Assembly (NCBI RefSeq): GCF_004115265.2
Contig: NC_046286.1
Coordinates: 101,469,093 to 101,533,092, forward strand
DNA from: Rhinolophus ferrumequinum
Taxonomy: Eukaryota; Chordata; Mammalia; Chiroptera; Rhinolophidae
Reading direction: 5' to 3'
Length of the DNA: 64,000 bases
Shown here: in pieces, positions 36,501 through 48,500 of the stretch
Numbering within the stretch: position 1 is the stretch's first letter
How the letters are laid out: each line of letters opens with the position of its first letter
Made by a program: the position numbers and the translations under genes
The notes under the pieces: model-generated
What the model was told of the DNA's origin: nothing
Database searches by the model: none
Seen by the model: the letters and a program-made list of their open reading frames with translations, nothing else

Positions 36501-39500
36501 AAATGGGTCCTGGATTTTTGGCCATATTTACAAAGACCTTCCCCACTATAAACGTATAAAGGTATTCTCCTCTAGTATTTTCATTATTTTACTTTTTTTT
36601 TGGTCCTCTTAAGTCTGATTTTGTTTGAATTGATCTCAATGTGTGGTATGAGGTATAGATTCAACCTCATCTTTCCTTCCCACTTGCTACAGAGTTGGCG
36701 CCAAACATGTATGGAATAGTTCCTTCCGGAATTTCAGCTCCCCACCTCTGCATGTTTTCAGCCTCATCAATAGTCTCAGGCAAAGTCTTCCCTTTGGTCT
36801 CGGGTAACAACAGCACCAGTCCTCCAGCAATCAAGCCAACCACAGCTGAAAGCCAAACAGATGTAAATCACATTCAGAAACATTCAGGCTCTATAATTAG
36901 AGCTCCCCTTATTTCTTAAAAAAATGTTTTGTGTGATTTCCTATACTTACTAATTTCTTTGCCATCTGACGGCCCTATTCTCCATCATAAATATTTTGTG
37001 GATCCCAAACTCCGTTGGATTACAATTCCTTATAGGGAAATGAAATACTTCACATTTTGAGTCAAGTTTATTCTAGGCTAGAGGACATTGCTACAGTATT
37101 AAGATACTTTGGAGTTAGAAAATAACTCTGAAAAAAAAATCAACTCTAAGAAAAGAAGGAACATAACCCTGCCAATATTAAAGCACTTAGTGATGAAAAG
37201 GAGTCAGAAACTTGGATCATTACTGGCAAATAGAAGTAATGAATCATGTATGAGGCATGACAATTAAGTTCATGGACTTGTTGCAATGATGTTGCTAACT
37301 TTTTTTGATGTCAGAGGGGTTATTCATTATGAATTTGTATCAACTGGACAAACAGTTAACCAAGTTTATTACCTGGAAGTGCTGAAAAGGCTGTGTGAAA
37401 AACTTAGACGACTTGAACTTTTCGCCAACAATTCATGGCTCTTGCATCACAACAATGCACCAGCTCACAGGGCACTGTCTGTGAGGGAGTTTTTAGCCAG
37501 CAAACAAATAACTGTATTGGAAACACCCTCCCTACTCACATGCTATGGCCCCCAATGACTTCATTCTTTACCGGAAGATAAAGGAAATATTGAAAAGAAG
37601 ACATTTTGATGACATTCAGGACATCAAGGGTAATATGACAACAGCTATGATGGTCATTCCAGAAAGAATTCCAAAATTGCTTTGAAGAGTGGATTTAGGC
37701 ACTGGCGTCGGTGCATAGCTTCCCAAGGGGAATATTTCAAAGGTGACCGCAGTGATATTCAGCAGTGAGGTATGGAGCACTTTTTCTAGGACGAGTTTGT
37801 GAACTTAATTGTCCTACCTCGGTATTACTGCATAACAGCATTCATAAGAATAGCCAGGACTTTGAGTTTGAATTCAGGTGTTCAATAAATTCCTGTTCTT
37901 TTTTTCTTTGTCTCCAGCTCTAATTTTCTGCATATGCTGGGAGATAGTAGTAAACATTATAGTGTTTTTGTTTCTTTAAATTCTCAATAAAGTTTTGGGG
38001 TGTTAAGTTTACATTTTTATGTATTTTTCTATAATAGAGTGCAAGAAGTGGGATGTAGGTTCTCAGTAGTTTTGGAATTACAGAAAAATGCATGCCAGAC
38101 TCCATGTTTGCATCCTTAAAAAATGGTGGCATAGAGGCCAGAGTGCAGTGGTTCTGAGTGCCAGCAGCTCTGGGCACCTGGTCCCAGCTCCGACGCCTGC
38201 TTTACTGGTCTTAGAGCCCTGGGAAGTGTTACAACCTCCCTGAGGCTCTAGACTCCCCTATATGAAGTGGGGTGATATGCCCACCTCCCAGGCTTATTCT
38301 GAGGCTGAAATGAGTTCCTGTTTGTTAAGTAGTTTGTTAAGTAGCTTAGAACAGTGCTCACGGCATGCTATGAACCAAATAGCTAACCTCTCAAATTCTC
38401 TCCAGACCTCTAAAGATGCATTTGATTTAACCCATGCAAGCAGTAAACATATTCAGCTGGCTTTGATTCTCTGAAGTGAATGAATTATGAAGAGAATACA
38501 GTAGAGTAACCAAATCATCACCCATTTAGCGCTTTTATATTTGCAAAGATACGACTAATCACCAGGACATTCTTTATCACTTTCTCCAGTGCTCTTTCAA
38601 GTGGGTTTGTTGACTTTCAACCTTCTAGAGTTCTGTTTCTGGCTATTTCAAGAACACAATTAGCATACCGTTATGTGGAAAAGGAAGGGAAAGAAGTTAA
38701 CATGTAAAACTATTAGTTGTGCCTCCTGCTAGCTACTCAGATTAAAGGTTGGTGGGGGAAGTTGAAATTACTAGCAAAAATACAATGGGGAATTGTCACA
38801 GGGTTTACTTGAAATGTTGAAATGCAATTAAAATCCTTTATTTTTTCAAGGGGAAGGTGAGGTCTGAGGGAGTTTCAACAGTGGTGCCTCTGGGTTTGGA
38901 CTTTGCACTTCTTTGTTAAATAGGACTCAGAGAAACCTGAAGTATCTCGTCTCTACCCAGAAATATCCCACGGACCCATCAATCACTCACTGCCCACCCA
39001 CCTACGGGAGTGGTGGAAATGGAGGCATCTCCACCTTCGTCCCTGGAAGGAAGAAGTCCAGAGGGTGTGATGGCACTTCCTAACATGGAAAGGGGGCTTT
39101 GGGGACAGGTCTCTCAGCCAGTGTCGGGGCAAGAAGGAATCTGGGGCATGTATGTCCCATAAGCAGTGCTAGCCGTTCTGTGACCATGTTATAGTTATCG
39201 CAGGATAAAGAGCTTGTGTTCTACCATTTGGCCATGTTGTTGTTAAGTTGGAATATGGTGAAATTCGTAGGGTCTGTTTCGAGGGTGAGTTCTATCAGCG
39301 GTTTGGAACTTTTACTGGGAGATCTACAGCAGTGGAAAATTTTCCCTCACAAATCCCTGAGAAGAGGAATGAGCAGAGATACTTGTGTGTGACAGAGTGA
39401 GGAGAGCTCCCCTGGGGTGCAGCGGAGAGGGTCTCTTCCTTCCTCCCCCAAATTAAGTGAGTGTTGTATGCCCCTGGGGAAAAGCATTACATTTTTGTCC

Positions 39501-42500
39501 AATTAAAATGGACTCAGAATGGGTCTGAAAGGAGACTGAAATGGGTGGCATTGAGGCGTTCTGGCTAACATGAGAAGGTGAATGTTGTGTGTGTGTGTGC
39601 GTGTGTGCATGCCTAGGAGAGGATATGTCCCGTAGCCCATAGCTGTGGGAAAAGGCAATGGGAATGAATGGAAGTGGTTCCCAGTCCCCTGTCTGCAGAC
39701 TTGCCAGACGTCAGTGAGCCGGTAGACAGTCTGCAGACTTCTGGTTCAACACATGCCTCCATGTGTTCACTGCTGATAATTAGATTTGTCCCTGTCACTT
39801 TCTCTCCACCAGACTGGTCAGGGCTGGGAAGGCTCAGCCTTGGTGCATTCCTGCAGTGTCAGAAGGGAGCGCTGAGCCAGCCCTGCTTACTGCTAATTAA
39901 GCCTGAGGAATCTGAGGAGGTGGGCCCAATACCAACACAGATGTTCCATTATGCTAATGCGTGGTCGCTGCTTCCCACGGTTTGAAATTGCCCTTTGCAA
40001 AATGTTAACAGCCTTTCCTTAAAGTGATGGAGTAAAGAGTTTGTATTTTTCCACATCTCGGTATAGAGGAGGCAGAAAGAGAGCTTTTTGATAAAGAGAC
40101 CCAAGGAGGGGTGAAAATCAGTGAGGAGAGATAGGGACCTTCTTCATCTTGCTCTTTCTTGACTTTGTACCTCTATAGGCATGGCTCTGAATGGATTCCT
40201 CTAGTTGAGTATTAGTAGCTACTGACAGTAACTACTACTAACATTAATAGTGCTACTAATCTAGTATACTAACACTAATACTATTACTGATTACTAGTCA
40301 TGTTAAGTAATTACAGATAGGCATGACGCCTGTTTTGAGGTAGAAGAATGCAGGTCCCTAGAAAAATAGGTTTCATTCAAAGACATCTCTTAGGAGTTCT
40401 TACCAAAAACCAACAGTGGAAGCTCTTGCCAGACGTCAGTGAGCCGGTAGACCAGGAATGGCGTGATAACGCCACCGATGTCACACATTGAGGAGCAGAC
40501 AAGTACACCAAGATTCCTGAAATGCAAGAAACTGATTTCACTTTTTAACCTATCACAATACAGTAGTTATCTCCCACCCGACACCCAAGTAAATACTTCC
40601 CCAAATCATTAAAATGTCTGTGAACTGGAAAAAGTGTTCACATTATTTTCAATACACATAAATGATATACGGTACACTATTTCATTCATGTTCTGTTATA
40701 TTTGTTTTATATTAACTTTCTAGAAGATTTTTAATTGAGGGGCGGTTTTCACTTTCCACTTTCATCACCAACATCTCTGTTTCTATGGTCCTGTTTGTGT
40801 TGTTTCTGGTCACTATCTCCTGCGGCCATTTGGTAATCTCTCTCTTGCGATTCATTACCTTCTGTTCTCACACGGTTTCTGTGTTTTACCCCAGCCTGTA
40901 AGTGTGAGGGTGGGACCTGGCTACTGCCTTTAAATGTTCTCATCCCCTCTTACCCTGTGTTTTGAGAAGTAAGGTGTGCTCTGCTGGCACCTGGGGTAGT
41001 TCTATTCAGGAAGCAAATGCCCCAACCACCCTCTTCATGCTGAGCAAAATGTGTGCTCACCTGATGAATGTGGGGTACAGTTCCGCATTGACGAGGCAAA
41101 CCATTTCGTAGGCCATCGTAATCCCCATTCTGCCCAAGCATGAGACCATGACTCTTAGCCATTGTAGATCTGAGGGATAAACGTACCACTTACACATACC
41201 GAACAGCACCCCTGGTCTTCACACAGCGCTCCAGACGGGGTTTGCACATTCCAGAATGGGACAAGAAAGCAGAATTGGTTCTTCCATCGACTCAAGATAA
41301 GGTCAGCATATTTCCCACGTCTGTTTGTTTTAACTTTAGACACAGTCCTAATACTTTCTTAGCTTTAAACCTCAATCATTAATGACACCAGAATTATACC
41401 AGTTTCCAAAGCTGGGCCAATGTTAGTCTATAGAGGTCACCCAAAAGAAATGGCAAAAATATGGGCATATTCTAAATAACTGCAAATAACTGGAGGATTC
41501 CAACAAAGCTCCATGTTGGTGAAAAAGTAATTGCGGTTTAAAGGGCTAAAAACAATTGCAAAATCTGCAATTACTTTTGCATCAATCTAATAGGATTGTG
41601 CAGGTTTCTGCTCCCATTCATTGGGAAAGTATTTTAAAAGGAAAGGACGGAACCGAATAATTCTTAATGGATGGCATTCACCTAATTGTTCTTACTGATT
41701 CTACAGAATAGTGGAGAGAGGTCAAGGGGATTGCCCAAATAATATCTGGGAAGTGCTGGAATCAGACCAACCCTGGGCCTGCTCTACCTCAGAGCCTGCT
41801 CTCTGCTCTGGGCTGGCTTGACTGCCTGTAGCAGGGTCCTCCTTATCACATCAGAGAACAACTGTGTGTGATTATATTATATCAGGCAAACACTGGGTTC
41901 GATTGTTCTTACAGGCAGGGTGGCCGTATGGGTTTGTCAGGAAGGTCTGAGATACTGTGTTCGTTCTTTTCAAATTGATCTGGATGGTAAATTACATGGT
42001 CTTCCTGTCAAAGGCCTGTGACACCCCTCTTCTTAGGATCTTGGAAAACAGGACCCCCGCTTGGCCTGACGCTTACCATCAGGGATAAAAACCGAGGCTA
42101 GACAGGCTGCCCCTGCCACCACATTTGATGCAGCCCACGGATAACGGCGGCCGACGCGGTCAATGGTGAGGATGATGAGGAAGGCTGCTGGGAATTCCAC
42201 CAGGGCGGAGTAGAAGAAATCCAGGTAGATATTGCTCCCTGCCAGGCCCACGTGCATGATGAGGCCCTGGTAGAGAACAGAGCCTGTGAACCTGAGTAAA
42301 GAGGAGAGCTCAGGTCAAGCCAAGCACCAACAGTGAGTCTCCGAAAGGGGGAGACTTCTGGAAAAAATCAGAGTTGACTGCAGATCACCTTTCTTTGTCA
42401 TCGCCTTATTGCTATTCCATTCCATTGCTTTGACACTATCTGACCCACTGCTGTGGCTGGCTGTGACCCACAACGAGCAGACGGGAAAAATTAGGACAGC

Positions 42501-45500
42501 ATTCCCTAGCCAGGTTGAAAGGCAAGAAGAACTGTCTTACTAGGATGATTTATTTAGTAAAACTCTATCGGGTTATTGGTGGTTGTTAATTATTTCTCTG
42601 TGGTCTTTTTGTACAATCGAGACCAAAGGATTGACTACTGAATTCAAATTTTGGGAAACCAGAGCACCAAATGGGTACAGCCTTTCGTCGTGATGATTCA
42701 TCTTCTGCCATGATACAAATAACGTTTTGACAGTGTTTCTAGTTTTGTGGACTGAAAGTATTCATGGTCTGTCATGGAAAATATGATGGTAACTGGCAAG
42801 AGTCACAATGATTCAGACTGAAGCATTTTTCATGCTATACGGTGAAGGTTGCTAAATTAATTCCCTATGACCTTTGCTTTTGCCAGTGACTATCAATCTT
42901 CCATCAGCTGTATGAGTCACCCCGTGCTGCACACCGAAAGCAAAGCGTGCCATACCGAAGAAGGCTTGGGCGCAGCACACAGCTCAGCGCCAGAGCAACC
43001 TGCAGGCCATGAAAACGGTCACGCTCGGGTAACTGGACCGTGGAGCCAGGGGGTTATTCTTGCGATTCATTCTTGTTCTAAAGGTTTTGTTTTCTCCTCC
43101 AGGTAGAAAAGGGGAAAAAAAGGCCCTTGCAATCGAGAGAGATGTACACCCATCGTCAATTGATTTATACTGATAGTTCTCAATTTTGGCTATATATTAG
43201 AATCTCCAGGAGAATTTAAAAAATATTAGTTCCTGGGCCCTTCCCACGACTAATTTAACAGTATCCTTGGCTGGGAGGGGGTCTGGCCTTGGTATTTGAA
43301 AATCTCCTAGGCGATTCTAAGGTAAGGCCACGGTTGAGAATGTATTAATTAATGCTTTGGGACGGGAAGCTGATTTCAACAGCTGCCTGAGAAAAATGGT
43401 ATCTGGAAAACCTGCTATAAATGAACTGCCCTTGCTGATATTATTGATACTATTGATGCTAATACTGGAACTAGGCTATGCTTTGAAGGTACTCTTGTCC
43501 TGCCCCTTAATGTGGATGACTGAGATGAAAAGGATGTGGAGAGATTTGTGAGAAAATATTGTGAAAAATATTCCTTACCAGTTGTACATCAAGATCAAAG
43601 TGTGTTTCCTTATCTGAGGGGTTCTGACCAAGTCCAGAAATGAAGGATTCATTTTTTCCCCGATTTCCTCCTCAGGTCTGAGGCTCTAATAAGAGTAGAA
43701 ACAATAGGAACAGCTTTATATATTTAATGATGGTGTCCCTGGGTCGTGCAGGAGTAACGATAGTACCTTACACTTGTGGAGTATTTACGTGCCCAGGACT
43801 ATGCTAAGCCCTTCACAAACCTGAGCTCCTTTAGTCTTTACAACGATCCTAGAAGGTAGGGTCTATGTTTTTCACCCCATTTCACAAAAGAGGAAGATGG
43901 ATACAAGGAAGTTAGGTAACTCATGCACAAACATAAAGTGATACTATATAGGTAAAGCACGGTAGGGTAAGTCGAAGCCCATGTGATGGTGTGTGAAAGA
44001 TCGAGAAACTAGGGGACGAAACCTCTAGCGAGACCAGCAATGACCAGACTTATTGCCTTTACATGAACTCTGACCTCTGGCGAGACAATGGCTCATGCGA
44101 GCTTTGTTCCCTGGCCAATCTCTGCACAGGTATACACCTAAGCGTTGATGCTATGCTGCTCGTTACTGGAAAAGAACGTGTATTCCAACCTCCCAGAAAC
44201 CAAAGAGGAAGGGAAGAAGAAAGGCCTCTGGGCTCAAATCCTCTTTCTATATAGGTAAAGTTTTTAAGTAAATTTATTTACTTAAGTAAATAAGTAAATT
44301 TAAGTATTTAAGTATTAAGTATTCAAGTAAATAAGTAAATTTAAGGTATTTAAGTAAATTTAAGTAAAATCTTAAATTCTCATGGGTTACCCATCATAGA
44401 TCCTCATTCAGAAATGATTTATTCTTATTTTGACATAATTTACTAATAAATGTTTCTCTTTTCCAGCCCCTGAAAAGACTTAAGTTAAAGGTGTAAGGTC
44501 TACTAACGGCAAAACACAAAAGGCCGAGAAAACGGACACCTCAGTAACTCGTTCTATTCAAGAAGGCAGAGGATTGCTTACAACATCTCGGGACAATTTC
44601 TATCCAATTTTTTTTTTTTTAATTCTAAGAAATTATTGTGTTTGAAAATCTGTTTTACTGATCCGGGAATCCCCTCTGGGGAAAACCCCCTTCCCTGAGG
44701 ATGCTGACGGACACACAGGTAAACAAGACGTCAGGTGCTAAGGCGTGAGTGGCTAGCACAGTCTTCAGAAGCACAAGCCAGAAGCTCCTCCTTGGAATTT
44801 TACATGACTTTTGGGTTCCTTCTAGTTTTATGTTTTTCCATCTGCTTAAAACATCTGTCCAGGGAACCAATAATCTTAGTACAACAGAAATACCCGTTCC
44901 ATTAGGTGGCACCCCTGTGAGACAGTGCTTGGAATCCCCGACCTAATACTGCAGCGGCTGGCTCACCTGAAGAGAAGCAGGTAGAGACTTTCCGTTTTTC
45001 CTTGCGATGTGTTTAATGACTGTCATGGCTTTAGCGTTTTTGTTCTGGGAGATTAGCCACCTCGGAGACTCAGGTATGCACCTAGGGTACAGTACAAGTG
45101 TTATGAGAGCAAGTTGTTAAGTGGAGGGGAAATCTTCCTGATCCCTCTCTCCCCTCCAGCGGCCATAATCAGATTTCTGTGAGGGATCTTGCACAGTGAG
45201 ATTCGGGTGGGTCTACAAAGGAAATGAAATAGTGCAGGGCTGCACAGCTAAGGAAACTGTCAACGGAATGGAAAGGCAGCTTGCCGAGTGGGAGAAGATC
45301 TTTACAAATCATGGATGAGACAGGCGGTTAATATCCAAAATACATAAAGAACTCATACAACTGAATGGCACAAAAACCCCAAACTGATTTAAAAATGGGC
45401 AGAGGATCTGAATAGACATTTTTTTTCCAAAGAGGACATGCACGTGGCCAACAGGTACATGAAAAGATGCTCAACATTACTTGCTATTAGGAAAATGCAA

Positions 45501-48500
45501 ATCAGAACCGCAGTGAGTACCACTTCCCACCTGATGGAATGACTGTTATCAAACAGACAAAAATAACTAATGTTGGCGAGGCTGTGGAGAAAAGGGAACC
45601 CTTGTGCGTTATTGGTGGGATTATAAATTGGTGCAGTCACTATGGAAAACAGTATGGCGGTTCCTCAAAAAATTAAAAATAGAGCTAGCTATGACCCAGC
45701 AATTCCACTTCTGGGTGTTTATTTGAGGAAAACAAAAAAACACTAACTCAAAAAGATATATGCAACCTCATGTTCATTGTAGCATTACTTACAATAGCCA
45801 AGGTATGGAAGCAACCTAAATGTCCATCAATGAATGAATGGAAAAAGAAAATGTGATATACATTATATATACATATATAATGGAATATTATTTAGCCATA
45901 AAAAGGAATACGATCTTGCCATTTTGACACATGGATGGACATTATACTAAGTGAAACAAGTCAGACAGAGAAAGACAAAGTATGATTTACTTATATGTGG
46001 AATCTAAATAAAGAACAACAAAAAAACCAAATTCATAGATACAAGGAACAGATCGGTAGTTGCCAGAGGCAGGGGGTGGAGGGTAGATGGGTGAAGGTGG
46101 TCAAAAGTACAAATTTCCAGTTGTAAAATAAGTAAGTCCTAGGGATGTAATGTAGAGCATGGTGACTAGAGTTAACAACACTATATTCAATATTGAGAAG
46201 TTGCTAAGGCAGTAGATCTTAAAAGTCCTCACCATAAGAAAAACATTTTTATAAAATTGTGCAGGGGAATATATAAGTCTTTCCTCCTTCCAATGCTGAC
46301 TTCTACTCAGCCCTCTGCAGGAAGCCTTAGGGCCCCCCTCCGGAGAGTTCCCAGTGGAGCTACAGGAAGCAAACCACGGAGCAGGGTACGGCTGAATACC
46401 CAGGTCTGTGCTACAGGGGGAGGCAGGACAGCTCAGGTGGGCACCAGGCTTGTTAGCTGTAGGAACTGACAGGCAGGGTGGGGGTGGAAGTATGCAGACC
46501 GTCATGGGGGAAAGCAAATGTGTTAAACTTTTAAATTTTATTTTAAGTGTGTTTTTCCAGGACCCATCAGCTCAAGTCAAGTAGTTGTTTCAATCTAGTT
46601 GTGGAGGGCGCAGCTCACAGTGGCCCATGTGGGGATTGAACTGGCAACCTCGTTGTTAAAAGCACCGCACTCTAACCAACTGAGAAGCAAATGTTTTAGA
46701 TGGATATTATTCTGAGAGCTGATTTCTTAAAGTAATGAGATAAGCATTTGGTGGGAGAATTTATGAGCCAGGCTGCACAGATTTAGCTTGACCTAGCAGG
46801 ACAAAGGGAGCTCCTGTATGTCCTTGAGCAGGACTATAGCCACTTGGGGCTGTGTCGGGAGAGGACGCTTTGAGCGCTGGTTCAGGGTGGGTGGATGGGA
46901 GGAGGAGGGACTGTGAGAAAGGAGGTGGCAGGACTGCTCCAGTTATAGTTCCGGGGAAGAGTCAGAAAGGCCGCCGCTGGGTCATCACTCAGGGAGAGAA
47001 GGGTTGCTCTGAGAGGCAGGGTTCAAAAGGCAATCTGATGCATGTTTTTGTAGGAGTGCGATGGAGAGAGGAGGAGTCCAGGACAATTCCTCGGTGAAGA
47101 CTGGACATCAGGAACAGAAGCATGATATGCTCAGTGGCAATCAATCAATCCATAGCTCACAGCACGGTCCGCTCTGCTGTGACGGCACAGGGACATTTTT
47201 CTAGATCACACTTGGCATGTATGTTCAGCTCTGGCCACCTACAGTTCAGGAAGCACAGTCAGTCTGGCTAACTGTTACCTGAGGCCCAAGAAAGTGAAGG
47301 ACTTGGGAACCAGGTCAGAGGAGGTAGGAGCCGGAAATGGTTAGCCTAGAGGTGGAGGGTCTGGATGGATTCTGAGAGGCATATCCAAATAGTTAAAGAA
47401 CTGATGGGTAGAATAGAAGGTAAAGTAATTTTTTGAAGCTTGAAGTGCAGAATTAGGAGCACTGGTTAAACTTGACAGGAACGTAAATTGTGGCCCAATG
47501 AACCTTCTCTTGATCCTGAGCTTTGGGTTCTGCAGTAGAACGGCTTGCTCGATGTAAAGTAAGCTTTATCCATGACAGTGCTCAAGCAGAGGCTGGATCA
47601 TCATCTATGGGACCCTTGTCCTGGACAGGAAGCTGCGCAGGAGGTCCCCTAATGTTACCTGCCCCCAAAGAGCTGACAGCTTACTGGGGCACACAGTCAA
47701 GTCATGCAGTGTCAAATGGACAGTCAATGCCAACAAGCAGTGAAATGTGAAGGCTGCAGAGGTGTGTACACAATGCCACCAAATGGGACAGAGGCCCCGC
47801 CTGGGCAGGCTGACCAGGGTCACCTTCAGGGAAGGTGAGGCTTGCACAGGGTTCCTCCTCCTGTGATTCCACACCCCCTCTGTCCCTGTAACTCCTTTCG
47901 TGCTGATGGTGCCACCTCATTCTTTAGTCCTGGCTCCTTGTCCTTAGGTTGGCTTTCAAAAATTGTGTTCTCTCCTGTTCTGCCCCACCCCGTTCCTCTC
48001 CCTGTCCTGCTCATTGTCTCGGAGTGAACTCATCCATCCCCATAGTTACAATGAAGACGTGACTATCTGCGCTTGATGTCCTTCCAGCACCTGAAGTTCT
48101 GCCTATCCAAAGCTCTCCTCATCTCCTTCCCTTGTATGCCTGCTCCTCCCCCTGTGTTCCTTCTCTCTCTGAACGACATACCTGTCAACACGCAGACACA
48201 CAGCCTACCCTCTGGGTGTCATCCACGCGGCACCTTCTCTTTCTAAACTTCCACTTTCCGTCTCTCACCAAGCTCTGTCATCGCCATCTTATTGTCTATA
48301 TTTTTTTCTTTTTCACACCTACAACTTCTGTCTTAATTCAGGCTCTTATTCTCTCCTGCAACGATTATGGCAGTAGTCTCTCACCTGATCCCCTTGCCTC
48401 CATTCTTCCACCAAAACACCTGTTTTCTACTCTGCATCTTGAGTGATCTTTTGAAAATGTCCCATCACGGAGCTGGTACAATTATAAGTCAATTCAATGT

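Larger units (their letters stand above)
33567..36745 (-). other. SLC22A2: SLC22A2 intron 10
   Basis: In transcript order it holds an antisense-to-plus L1 remnant (35530-36690), the triplet array (34351-35496) and about 0.8 kb of unassigned sequence next to exon 11. Confidence 0.85.
36846..40403 (-). other. SLC22A2: SLC22A2 intron 9
   Basis: It contains the shortened mariner, a MIR-like fragment (about 38150-38350), the copied piece of exon 9 at 39700-39727 and short GT runs near 39588. The remainder is unassigned. Confidence 0.8.

Noticed and set aside
42077-42283. SLC22A2 exon 7 starting at the inner AG
   Set aside because: It would shift the frame; the acceptor eight bases upstream restores both the 215 bp length and the reading frame.
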